Shown: positions 42,537-53,505 of the stretch, one piece after another | Layout of the letters: the number at the start of each line of letters is the position of its first letter | Numbering within the stretch: position 1 is the first letter of the stretch | Assembly: GCF_000002985.6 (NCBI RefSeq) | Contig: NC_003282.8 | Span: 8,060,001 to 8,124,000 of the forward strand | DNA length: 64,000 nucleotides | From: Caenorhabditis elegans | Taxonomy: Eukaryota > Nematoda > Chromadorea > Rhabditida > Rhabditidae | Reading direction: 5' to 3' | The notes under the pieces: model-generated | Database searches by the model: none | The model's input: only the letters and a program-made list of their open reading frames with translations | What the model was told of the DNA's origin: nothing | Made by a program: the position numbers and the translations under genes

Positions 42537-44211
42537 ATGAAATCATTTATTATTCTTCTGTTCATTGCATTGGTTATCATTGAAGGTTAGTTTTATCTTT
42601 AATGTTCAGATAAGAAAATAATTATTATGATAAGAAAATCATTCCGATGAATACTGTAGGATATGGTTATAATCGAATAAGAATAATCAGATGAAACACC
42701 AAAATGTTAACACAATTATCTTAATTTTAGGTCACTGCAGATTTGTTTACTATAATAAACTCAAAATGCCCCGAAAATATTCATGATAAAAAATGTTTTA
42801 TAGAGATTCAAAGTATTTTTTAAAAATATGTCATTTATAAATCCTAATTTATGAGCTATAACTATGTATAATACCTAACCAGAACAAAACAAAACATTAG
42901 AATTTTTGTATACCTTATTTTTATTGTTAGACTTTCATCCCCATTGCTCTATTTTGACGACTATTATTTCGGTTGTCTTACGCTTTACTAAAAATGTTTA
43001 ATTGTCAGAATGTAGATAACCATGTACTTTCCGAATATTTTGCCAGTTGATAACTTGTGATAAAACCAGAGAAACCCCAGATTCGAGCTGTCAAAGTGGG
43101 GCTAGGGGTGCAAGTCTAATAGAGCGAAAAATGATAAGTTGCAGTGTATGATACAATAATTATTGTTTAACAATAAATATCTCCGTATCCAGTTTAACTC
43201 AATAATCCTAACTAAACTCTATTAAACTACATTTAATCAATAAACCACACCCAATCTCTTATACCTGATCGTTCAATAAAATACTATCAAATGATGCTTT
43301 CAACGTGTCGAAAACCTGTTCGCCATTTCGTAGAACCGTTTTTTCTCTGTTTTCAGTGACAAGTTTTGATAAGTTAAATGAATGATACAACAACAATTCC
43401 AATGAACATTTTTTTCCGTCTTCTGATCATTGCATCGAGAAACTGAAAAACCAAAGAATCGGTTTCGGTTCAAATACTCATCGATAAACGTACAAAGTCT
43501 CATCTCATCATTTCAATCATTTCTTATCATCAAACCGATCTGTCATCGTAACTAGATTTATATTCAGAATCTGACATTTATGAAATGTTTTTGAAGCAGG
43601 AAGGGGTCACAGTCAATTGAAACGAATTTACACATTTACATTGGTTTTCGTACTAGTAGGACTTCCGCAAGTGGTGGTTTTAGCAGAATATCTTCAAAAT
43701 AGGTCAAAAAGATAAAATTTTAAAATAAAATAAGTATGTATTAAGTATCAAATAAATTTCAGAATGTTCTTCATTGACTATGCAAGGATTGTATCGGAAG
43801 CTAAAGGAGCGTAGAACACAGACAAGACTTGGTCCATATCCAGATGAAGCCCGAATAGAATCTGATTCGATATCCAGAATTCATATTGAAGACAAAAGTT
43901 TTATACGCCCGATTGCGTCAGTTGCAGGAAGGCCGGTAAGTGAGGCCAATCCGAGCGTCTTCTAAAAGTCGCTTCAAAAAATTACTAACTAACTGTAAAA
44001 CCATGCGTGAAATAAGTCAAAATTATATTTTGCAACATACTTATTTTTCGGTTTCTAATATTTCTTGTTCCAGGTAATTCCCCGTCGTTGGACATATGGC
44101 CAACAAATAAATGAAGTATTCATTGATGAAAACGGAATAGCCATTCCAGTGCGACCACAGCCCAGCTTAAACTCAATTCTCAGATCGAGAGGCCGTGGTG
44201 GACTCTATTAA
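42537..44211 (+). CDS. Small secreted basic protein, unknown function
   Basis: Exons 42537-42585, 43763-43935 and 44074-44211 join in frame to 119 residues. Residues 1-17 form a clean signal peptide (MKSFIILLFIALVIIE). The mature part is basic and polar, with QGLYRKLKERR, a DEARIESDS acidic patch, VIPRRWTYGQQ and a C-terminal LRSRGRGGLY. Only one cysteine follows the signal peptide, so it is not a disulphide-rich toxin or defensin type. Several dibasic pairs (RR, KERR, PRRW) could be processing sites, but no neuropeptide repeat is visible. The TCTCAG at 42531-42536 abuts the ATG and is a likely SL1 acceptor. I do not recognise the family. Confidence 0.75.
42586..43762 (+). other. Large first intron of the secreted-protein gene
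   Basis: 1.18 kb, long for a worm intron. AT-rich, with no embedded gene or repeat recognised. A chance minus-strand frame at 43300-43503 has no support. Confidence 0.45.
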
Positions 44212-44302
44212 TATTCTTTTTCCTATTACTTTCCAATTGGTCTCATTTCGTCGTTTCGGGTCGTTATTATTCTATCATTTGAAATGCATACAATCATTCA
44301 TG

Positions 44303-44333
44303 AATAAAATCTAACTACAATGTAAAATTTATT
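44303..44333. terminator. Facing poly(A) signals of two convergent genes
   Basis: AATAAA at 44303-44308 (+) serves the secreted-protein gene. TTTATT at 44328-44333 is AATAAA on the minus strand, for rabenosyn-5. Because cleavage occurs downstream of each signal, the two mRNAs should overlap by a few tens of bases. Confidence 0.65.
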
Positions 44334-44480
44334 CAAAGATCAGAATATATTGCAAAATTGAAATTTCTAAAAAAGGAAACATTGAAGATCACAGATATTT
44401 AAAAAAATCATAAATATGCAAATAGAAAAATATTATATCACAGTTTGAATCGCGTGCTTTAAATTGACTGGATTGTATTA

Positions 44481-47400
44481 TTAACATGAAAGTCCAAGAC
44501 GCATCATCTCTTCTTCAATTTCCTTGAGATTTCTCTCCAAGATGTCCATCTCATCGAGTTTTCCTGTTGCTGATGCTTGAAATAAAAACTTCCGAAGTTG
44601 TTCTCGTTGCTCATACAAGGGATGATCCGTTTGTATTGTATCATCTTCGATTGAACTCGGCTCGAATACTCTGGAACTCAAAAGAAGCGATAAAATTTGG
44701 CGAATTCACTTCAAGAAAGGCGTAGCTATTACATGGGGTCGCAAAAACTTTTTTGAAATCGACGTAGAAACGCGCTTCACGGTCGTTTTAAAAAGCTTCG
44801 CCCCCGAAGCATGGGTCTCGTTAGGTATTCGGTGGCAAAACCGTAAATTCAAACTTTTCGTCTTTTCTTCATGTTTTAATGCTTTTTATGCCGAAATGAT
44901 TTTTAAAAATAGTTACATGTGAAGATGAAAAGTGAATGAGGTTTTTTTTAAAAAATTTCAGGGTTTACGGTTTTACAGATACCTAACGAGACCCATGGTT
45001 CCGAGGCGGCGCGTTTCAAATTTGCTATGAAGCGAGTTTCCACGTCGATTTCAAAAGCGGATCTTTTTTCTGCGTACTCAAAATATTAGTTTTGCATATG
45101 GATATAAAAATATGCAAACAAACGTTCAGAATATGATTCTAAAAAATTTTTTTTTAAACTTACAGATCATTATCTTCCGCACTCCATCCATCGTCAATCG
45201 ATGATGGGCCTCCAAATGAAGATACACTGCTTGTACTGTTTAAGTGTGAATGTTGTTCCTGTAGTTGTGGCATTGAACTTGACATCTTCATCACAGTTCT
45301 GTTTACTCTTGCAAAATCCTTAGCTCGTCTTTCTTTTCTTTTTATTATCAGATTCGAGCATTCTTCGGCTGTTGGTAGGGATTCCATTTGACCAATAAGA
45401 CCTTGAAGAGCTTGGACTGCATATAATCGAATATTCTTTCTTAATTGTTGCTCTTTTGCAGAATTCGGTTTATCATTTGCTCCTTCCGCTATTTTCTTGC
45501 TAACATAATCTATACTCTTTTGAATTTCTAGACATTTCGATCGTAATTCTTCACCATGTTTATGACTATATACAGATTCACCATTTCTAAAAAGAATATT
45601 AATTACAAAAACTATTCAATTAAATTATAATCTTACTTCAAACTGGTGACAACTCGAACATAAGTTGGCACAAGATTCTTCACTTCCTCAATCATTACTT
45701 TCATTAGATCATATTGTTGTACAAATTCTGGCGGTTCTTTTTTATCCATTTGACTTTCTCGGAAATGTAAATCTCGAAGGCATAGATTACAAACTCTCAT
45801 ATGTTCAGAAAGATCTTGTTCATTTAGTGCACCTGCTATAATTTCCTCTCCAGTTGCTGCAGAATGAACTTTTTGAACAGCTCCAGCCATTGCTCGTTTC
45901 ATCTTATCCATCGATTTTTGAGATAACGAGAAAAATGATCTACGTCCATTTTCTTCCGGTTGTAGAAGTTCTTGTTCATTTTCTACAGTATTCGGCTCTT
46001 CAACAATTATATGGGTGTCCCCGAGAGGATTTGAAGAACTTGTGAGTGTTTCTGAAATTTATTTTATATATTGCAAACTATTCGACAAATCTCATTTTCT
46101 GATAACCCCTTGAAATTGAAATTTAAATAAAATGACTCACTTGCAGTGTCAAACGAAAGAAATTTGCTACACGAATGACAAAGAACCCTTCCACACAATC
46201 TACAGTGATGACGTCGTCTAGTGAGACCGAATCGAGAAGCACACAATGGACAACATACTGCTTCAGCATCATCTAACCATGGAACAACTTCTCGTTCAAA
46301 TTCTGTTGGAAACGAGTGTATTGGATATTGTTATAAAAAACTTTTAGATTTTTAGTTATTTTGAGAACTATTGGAATATTGGATGTGTAACTTGGCAGAA
46401 GCAACCTTCTCGCGAGAAGCTTAATATGCTTTGAGTAGATTATCGGAAAAATTGAAAGTGGAAACTTTTCACATATTATTTTTTTTTGGATATTGAAACT
46501 AGTAAACCTTTTTCAAATGTGTTTTCAAATTGGAAAATTTTATAAGTGTTAAAAAAAAATTTTTTTTAGTGATGATTTTATTTAGTGATTTGATTACTTG
46601 GAAAATTCGGGAGAATTTTTAATAAAAAATATCGAAATTTTTTATCCATCAATTTTTTTAAAAGTGGTTTTATACCTTTTCTTTTAACTGGATCCTTATC
46701 CTTTGGTCCTCCATTAATAAGCCTATCAAGCCTGATAATAAGCATATTCGTTCGAACAGCCACTTCATTTATATTTAATTCTCTTGTTGATAAGAATTCT
46801 CTCGTTTTTGATCTCCGAGTTCCCGGTAAAATTTCATCAGGAGGAAGAGGTTTTGGAATTCTTGGAAGAGGTGCTCTTTCGACAAGCTTTTCAGTAGTTT
46901 CAGTGAATTCTGTTTCGACATTCTGAAATTTAAAATTGAATATTTTGTTATTTCAGCCAAAACTTACACTTGCGAGATCTGCGATACTTTTCTTCGCATC
47001 CAATTTCTGAATTCCTCGCTTAGCTTTATCAAAAAATCCCTTAACATTTGACACAAACATTCCAGCCAAATCACTGCTATCTTCTTCCGGATGATCATTT
47101 TCCACGTGGCAAATGAGTCGTTCGTATTCTCCAAAGTCTTCCATACAAAATGGACAGATGAAACCCTTTGAAAATTAGAAATATTAATGACTCTTCTTTT
47201 TTTTTAGTTTTTTAATTTCAGTTTTTCGAGTTTGCTATCCTTTTCACAATTTTTGTGATTTTGGCTCCAGAAATACGGTACCCGGTCTCGAGACGACAAT
47301 CTTTGTTAAATACAAACAGTTGTGCGCCTTTAAAGAGTACTGTAATTCCTAAATTTTTATTCTGAGAAATTTTAATTAATTTTTTATAGTTTTTCGCTGA

Positions 47401-47598
47401 TAATAAATATATTAAATTATTGAAAAAAAAAAAAAATTAAAAAGCATAACTTTAAAAAAATCTATGAAAATTCCGCAGCAATAAAATTTGAAATTACAGT
47501 ACTCTTTTCACTTTTTTCAAACTAAATAAAACCCAACTAACCTGTCTAACCACATCATTATGTCCTCCTGTTCCACCTGAACCAGTTGCTCCAATCAT
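44481..47598 (-). CDS. rabs-5: Rabenosyn-5 homologue (FYVE-domain endosomal tether)
   Basis: Rab5 effector that binds PI3P on early endosomes and works with the SM protein Vps45 in endosome fusion and recycling. Exons (minus): 47598-47542, 47165-46968, 46922-46676, 46312-46141, 46051-45637, 45586-45174, 44670-44481, giving 563 residues. Order: N-terminal C2H2 finger FICPFCMEDF...H..DH (about 20-45), then a FYVE domain (about 170-225) with its WLDD, RRRHHCRLCG and CxxC ligands, then helical regions, then a C-terminal helical pair (EQREQLRKFLFQA, DEMDILERNLKEIEEE) like the Rab-binding end of rabenosyn. A TTCTTGGCAG acceptor lies three bases before the ATG (a likely trans-splice site). Introns hold repeats (44.7-45.1 kb; 47.26-47.51 kb). 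Confidence 0.92.
44730..45075. repeat. Palindromic repeat in a rabenosyn-5 intron
   Basis: The outer arms read GAAATCGACGTAGAAACGCG and, inverted, CGAGTTTCCACGTCGATTTC. Inner arms carry ATGGGTCTCGTTAGGTATTC against TACCTAACGAGACCCATGG. Its arms are diverged. A related element is at 55950-56160. Confidence 0.8.
47260..47510. repeat. Dispersed repeat copies in the first rabenosyn-5 intron
   Basis: An inverted copy (GGTACCCGGTCTCGAGACGAC ... GCGCCTTTAAAGAGTACTGT) is followed at 47485-47510 by a short forward copy (AATTACAGTACTCTTTTC). Same family as the sax-7 intron copies. Confidence 0.75.
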
Positions 47599-47601
47599 TT
47601 C

Positions 47602-48299
47602 TGCCAAGAAAAAAAAAGCGAATTGGTGATATTTATTCAGAAGAGACGCAGACGGGACGACATAAAGTAGTCGTTCTCCTCCTCGTAAATGAATAAAATC
47701 GGCACTGCCACGTCAATAATAACAATGGCAGAAACCAAAAACAACTAGAAGAAGAGCAATCAATTATTTGTCAAACAATATTTATTGTTCAGATATGTTA
47801 TGTGTAAGTGCTCAGTAAGAAATAAATTATGATATTTACAGAATTAGCAATTTTCAAAAATTCGTCGTTTATTGTGCTACCCAAAGACACTTTTTTTGAG
47901 AGCATCTCAATCGCAATAGAGCAGGACCGTCATTGAAGAATGTGCAATTTGGAAAATACATGAAAGAAATATAAATGGAAAAAGAAATAATGTTTGATGG
48001 TCTATGATATATGATTCGGTTTTTGATTTGAAATAATTGGGGGCTCAATTCAAGTTTTTTCGGATCTGTTTGGGAGGTGAGAGAGGAACACGAAAAGAAG
48101 GGACCCGGGTATAGAATAATAAAATAAATATTACAATCTTAATATTTTACACAAAAATGTTACTTTGGAGATCTCGTTTTGAAAAAAAGACATGTCGAAA
48201 CAAAAAAATTAACAAAGCAAAATCATATGAAATTTTGAAAGAAAATGATTGGGTTTTTGACAGAAAAAATTGAAAATAAATTATTTTTGATATACACTA
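47602..48299. other. Gap between the ADA3-like gene and rabenosyn-5
   Basis: 700 bp between two minus-strand genes. That is too long for a standard worm operon gap of about 100 bp, so rabs-5 probably has its own promoter here. No gene was seen. Confidence 0.45.
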
Positions 48300-51200
48300 T
48301 CAGGCATCAATACGTCTTCCAGCTGGCAAATGGTCACGATGCCAACGGAATTTCGGATGGCGACGATACATTTTACTGTAGTGGGTTCGAGCAAGATGAT
48401 TACGTTTTCGGAGTGAATGTTTTAGTAGAATAGTTTCTGATATTCCAGGAAGTTTTCGATTCGGGAAGTCGCGATACATGTTGACACCAAGTTTGAATAA
48501 CTGTAAATTATTTATTTTAAAAAATTTCAAATTATCTTAATTTTCGAGAAAACATTCAACAAAAAAATATGTGAAAATACGTTGTTGGTTTAATGCAAAA
48601 ATAAGAATATTTAAAGAAATGTTCGGTTTTTTCGGTTTTTTTAAAGCAAGACTAAAAAATCGAAAAACTTAAAAACGAAAATTTTCGGTTATTCGAAAAA
48701 TCTTCGGGTTTCTTTAGAAAAATATATTTCCATGCAGCAGGATGCAGCAAGAAACATCACGTTTTCTAACCGGGAACCATAATGTTTTTTTTTGATTTTC
48801 TGAAAAACCGAAAAATTTGCGTTCTCCGGTTAAAAGATCGGCAGCCCTGAGCTCATTAACCAAAAAAAATTATAATTTATTCAAAATTTTTATAATCTTT
48901 TTAAGTTCGCTAGTTCTTGAAAACTTCTAACGATTAAAATTTATAGTTAAATTTAAAAATAAAAAAAAACTTACATCATAATCGCCTCTTTTCAATTCAT
49001 TAAACGTGTGGAAGAAAGCAAAATGAGCTTTAGCTCGTCGCCACGTTAACATGAAAAGAGCATTTTTAGCAGCCATTTCTTCTTTTAGATTCATTTGGAG
49101 ATTTTGGAGTTCTTCTGCAAGTTCTCCAATCTCTTGATCTTCTGCATCATCTTTTCCTTCTTCACTCATTTCAACTTTTGTTGATACTCCAGCACTATTT
49201 CCATCTTCATAGTTTTCCTGTGTCATTTGCTCAAAGATATGAGCACTTGAATCAGGGAGAATACCTCCTGCAATTAATTTTGCAACTATTCGAGAACCAA
49301 CTGCTTTCGCATCAAAATCTTCAATATCTGATGGCATTTCAATGTCCTCTGATCCATTTTCACTAAGTTTTCGTGTATTTGTTGTTGTTGCAGGTTTTGG
49401 TGTAGCACTGAAGTAACTTCTAATATCTCCATTTTTTCGTTTTGGTGATGTTGGTCCTTTAGAGTGTCCATTCACTCCGTTTGTTAACGAAGAATGCCCG
49501 TTTGCCATTTTTTCGTATTCATCATCCATTCTTTCTTTCTTCACTTGACGAGGAGAATGCACTGAAATTCAAAATATTCGAGTGACAAAAAATTATTTAA
49601 GCAACTTGGAATTTCGTTCAATTTTTTTAATTTTAAGAATAGTTTCAGATAAAAAAGTCAGAGAACATCGATATTTATTTTCAGAATCTTACTTTTTTAC
49701 TACGTCAAAATTTGGAATTTCTTCAGTTTTCACTCGAAAGGAAAAATTTAGCATCGATCCCACAATCTTCATGATTTTAAAAAGGATCATAATTATTGAT
49801 GAAGTAACGAAGTTTTATAGAGGAACAATTTAGAAAATCTCTTAAATAATTTCCGTGATATTTTTCAATTTTATGCTACAGATATATTTTCCGAATAAAA
49901 TAGGTTTTATTGCAATAAATCATACATAAAAATCCCTTACATCTTGAAGAAGTTCCACGGTGTGAATGGCCATTACTATATTCAATTTCATCCTCAGATT
50001 CGGTGTCAATTTCGAGTTTGGCGCCTAAAATTAAAATTCAAAATTAACAATTCAAAACCATAAATTCTAACATTTTTTCTCTTTCGTAAACTCTGGACTC
50101 ATCATTCGAGATTTTCCAGATCTTCGTGTAGTTGGAGTATCAGGAATACTTTTTCCATCTTTATATTCTTTGCAAGCTGTGTAAACCATTGACCCAATAA
50201 TCGGCATGATTTTATTATTATTATTCGTCAGATCCTTGTCTTTTTCAGAATTTCGACGATTTGGAATACGATATCCGGCGAGTGAACTGAAATTATAAAA
50301 TATTCAATCGAATGGTATACTTGAGTTAGTAAACCAAAAATATAAAACAAAATTTTAAAATATTGCAATTATTCTTTCTTTTTTTTTTCGATTTTTCAAT
50401 TTTTTTCAGAGAAAATCCAACAATCTAAATATTGATCAAATCAATGTGTTTTTGTTGATGAGAAAAAAATAAAATTATATTTTTCTTCGAAGAAATAAGA
50501 AAAATGGCTAAAATTTTAAAATAATTTTTCGAAAAATTAGATAAAGGAAAATCAACTTAAAAAATTTTAGATTTTCTGAAGTGCTCTGCAATTTTTGAAA
50601 ACGTATAAAAAATTTTTTTTAATTTTTTTACAAATGAAAAGCTCTTAGCGTTCCATTTTGGTCGTTTTTAATTTGGTAGCTAATAAAATATTGAATACGT
50701 CTTTTAAAGCTATAAAATTTAGACTTACGCTTTTCGTGGAGCACTTCTCGTGCCATTTGTTGTCGGAGAAATTACTTCATTCGAGATCGATACTTTTTTT
50801 GAATTTTTTCCATTTAACGACGTATTTAGAGATTTTCTTCTAGAAGCTGGAGGAGGTGCTCTTTTTCGATATTTCCATGGTTCATTCACAAAATATTTTT
50901 GAAGGGCCTCATCACTATATGGATCGAGAACAATCTCTTTGAATTCTTCAAGAAATTGCGTATCAATTTTCCCCATAAAACTTTTGCGGCACCATGTCCA
51001 GAAACGTGTTCCCACATGATATGCAGGATATTCATCGAAATTATCATCTTCATCGTCTTGTTCCTCAGGAAGTAGACAAATTCTGTAAAAAAAAGTATTG
51101 GAATTATCAGAAACTTGTTTTTTTATTGTGTATTATATAAAATTGTTTTCAAAATTTTGATAAAAATAATCTAAATATTGAAAATTTGTTATTAAAATAA

Positions 51201-52205
51201 CTAACTCATTCTCTTTGCCCGTATCTTCATCGTTGTGAGCATTTGACGAATGACTAACATGAGCTTCAGAACAATCCAATGGTGTCGGTGTTCGTTCCTT
51301 CTCTCGTGAATCATAAAAAGGCATCAATCTTGTATTTAAATCAGGTGTTGGATAGAATCCTTCATTCATATATTGAATTTCACCAGCCATGTAATCTTTT
51401 GTAAAGTTATTTGCAGCCAGCATAGCTTCGAGCTCGTGAACAAGATGAATCTAGAAAGATTTATAATGAGATTTTTTTTCATTTCTAGGGAAATTAGGCG
51501 GTTAAATAGACTGAAACTGTACTAAAACGACAAATTTTCATAATTTAACTTCTTAAACTATTATGAAGAGTCGAAATTTCGAAAAAATGACAAAAAAAAA
51601 CAGTCTTAATTTATCGTAACGAAAACAACGGTAAAAACGTTTAGAATTTTTCAAATTAGTTTTTTTTTGTAAAAAAATTTAACTTACTGAATTATTTTCA
51701 AATTTGAATAACCTAGTTCAAAATCAATAATCAAAGAAAAATTATGAAAACCCAAGTCGGAATTTTGAAAAAAAAAACCATGGCAGGATTGTTTTTTGCA
51801 AAATTGAAAAAATTCATTTAAAAAGTTGAGAAAAAAAATCTGTAAATTTTTCAACAGTTTTGGTACATTGAGACTGTTTTCTGTCATTTTAGGAAAAAAA
51901 CACAGATATCGCCATTAATTAGTTTGTTTTTAAAAACTCACAAATCCATTTGAAAGAAACGGATAATGTTGTCCTTTGAGACATTTCATCGCGTAAGGTG
52001 AAAGTGTATCATAATCATACGGAGCAAATTCTGGAGGCGGATTACATGCATCTGATCCACGTCTCCGAGTTGGTGAAGAAGATTCTGGAAACTGGATTAC
52101 TGTAGATATGATTGTAATATTTTCGTTTAAACTAAACGCGTTTAGATTACCTCCTCTCTTTTTTCGTGAAGATTTTCCAGATGAAGACTTCTTTCTTCGT
52201 ATCAT
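48300..52205 (-). CDS. Probable ADA3 (TADA3)-like subunit of a histone acetyltransferase complex
   Basis: Exons (minus): 52205-52151, 52099-51942, 51450-51206, 51082-50729, 50286-50072, 50024-49941, 49561-48975, 48500-48300, joining in frame to 632 residues. The N-terminus is basic and Ser/Lys-rich (nuclear). Three areas resemble ADA3: FIHLVHELEAML near the start, RFWTWCRKSF in the middle (ADA3 has RFW at a similar place), and SRIVAKLIAGGILP followed by a helical stretch with EELQNLQMNLKEE. If correct, the protein would sit in SAGA/ATAC-type complexes with GCN5/PCAF and ADA2. The C-terminal tail (KMYRRHPKFRWHRDHLPAGR) has no counterpart I know. Similarity is weak and judged by eye, so another chromatin scaffold is possible. 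The 51-nt first intron is in frame and could be retained. A TTTTCAG acceptor lies 13 bases before the ATG. Confidence 0.5.
48501..48974 (-). other. Intron with degenerate TTTCGGTTTTTC repeats
   Basis: The last intron of the ADA3-like gene. It contains several imperfect CGGTTTTTC / GAAAAACCG motifs in both orientations, similar to stretches at 3900-4015 and 21180-21250 in sax-7. No gene. Confidence 0.45.
50287..50728 (-). other. Intron, no features seen
   Basis: Very AT-rich intron of the ADA3-like gene with long A and T runs. Nothing else was recognised. Confidence 0.4.
51451..51941 (-). other. Intron, no features seen
   Basis: AT-rich intron of the ADA3-like gene. No repeat or coding pattern. 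Confidence 0.4.
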
Positions 52206-52218
52206 TGTTCCCAGTTAT

Positions 52219-53494
52219 CTGAAAATTAGGTAGACATAAATAAAAATTGTTAGATCGATGAGAATCGTGAGAGAAATGGAGAATAAGACGGTGAAGAGAG
52301 ACAGAATCTAGAGACTCGTTGTGTTCGGCGCGGCGGCGATGACGGCCGAAGAAAACAAGAGTGTGTGTGAGTGAATGAGCGGAGAGGATGATATAGTATA
52401 GGAAATAAAGAGACGCCGACATTGTAAGCGGCCCGTTTCGTACTGGGTGAGACCGCGCTGCAGCTGCCGACAGCCCTCTTTTTTTGACTCAAATCTATTG
52501 ATTTTCCCATTTGAGAGATTATTGATAAACTGAGGGATGAAAAAAGAGAAGATTGAATTGATTTACGGTTTCTCACGAGTTCAAAAAGTTGTTGAAACAA
52601 TTTGTATACAAATCTATGGGGAATTTTAGAAAAAAAAAAAGTTCTGTCTCTCAAAAACATACATGCATGTCGTCAAATTACATATATTAGAAGCAAAAAT
52701 CAAACAATATTGACTATTTGACTGAAAATTCAAATGAGAGCAATAGTATCATTCGAAAACGAGGGCGAAATTAAGATATAAAAATTAAATTCAAATGTCC
52801 CGCTTTTAAAACCTTGAAATGGTCGCATTCTGTCGTCACTGTGTTTGCACAAGAAATTGGGACAACAGCTGAAGCTGCCGCAAGCTGGTCAAGATAAAAT
52901 TAACTAATCAAGAAAAAATTCAAGTGAAGAAAGAAAAAATAAATAATGAAGAATACTTGGATACGTCTGCTAAAAGTTTCTGAGAAAGGAGCGAAGCTAA
53001 TAACGATACGAAACAGACGAATGATGAAGGAAAATAGATTGTATGCTTGTGTTAAAGAAAAGATTAAAAATAAAAAACAATCGAAGCAGATGACATTCAT
53101 TTTAATTGTTTAACATTATTTTTTAAGTTTCCAGCGCGATATTAGCACTTTCATAGTGTCTAGAGTTGAAAAGTGATATTTTTATCCATTAACAAATAGA
53201 AAATTTGGCAAATGTTCACTCCGTTAACAAAACCAAAATGTTTTCTAGTAAAAATAAACTTTTCCTAGTAAAATAAATTAGAAACAAAACAATCTTTGAA
53301 AAAACGAAAATTTCTGCTACAGTATGTGTTTTTGCGTGACGGTGTTTGCGTACAATACACCATTCGTCGTACGCCTACACGTGGCTAAATCTATTAAATG
53401 TGCAATTTTAGACAATTTCTTGTGGCTTTTCATTTGTTATTTTGTATAAAAATGTTTGTTGATTTGTAAATTTAAAAAATAAAATATTTTTTAG
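52219..53494. promoter_or_regulatory. Divergent promoter region, ADA3-like and GRASP genes
   Basis: 1.28 kb separates trans-splice-like acceptors of the two divergent genes (CT at 52219-52220 for minus, TTTTTTAG at 53487-53494 for plus). A GC-rich patch (GGCGCGGCGGCGATGACGG) near 52327 and CGCTGCAGCTGCCG near 52454 are the likely promoter core on the ADA3 side. No other gene was seen. Confidence 0.5.
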
Positions 53495-53505
53495 ATTCTC
53501 TCAAT

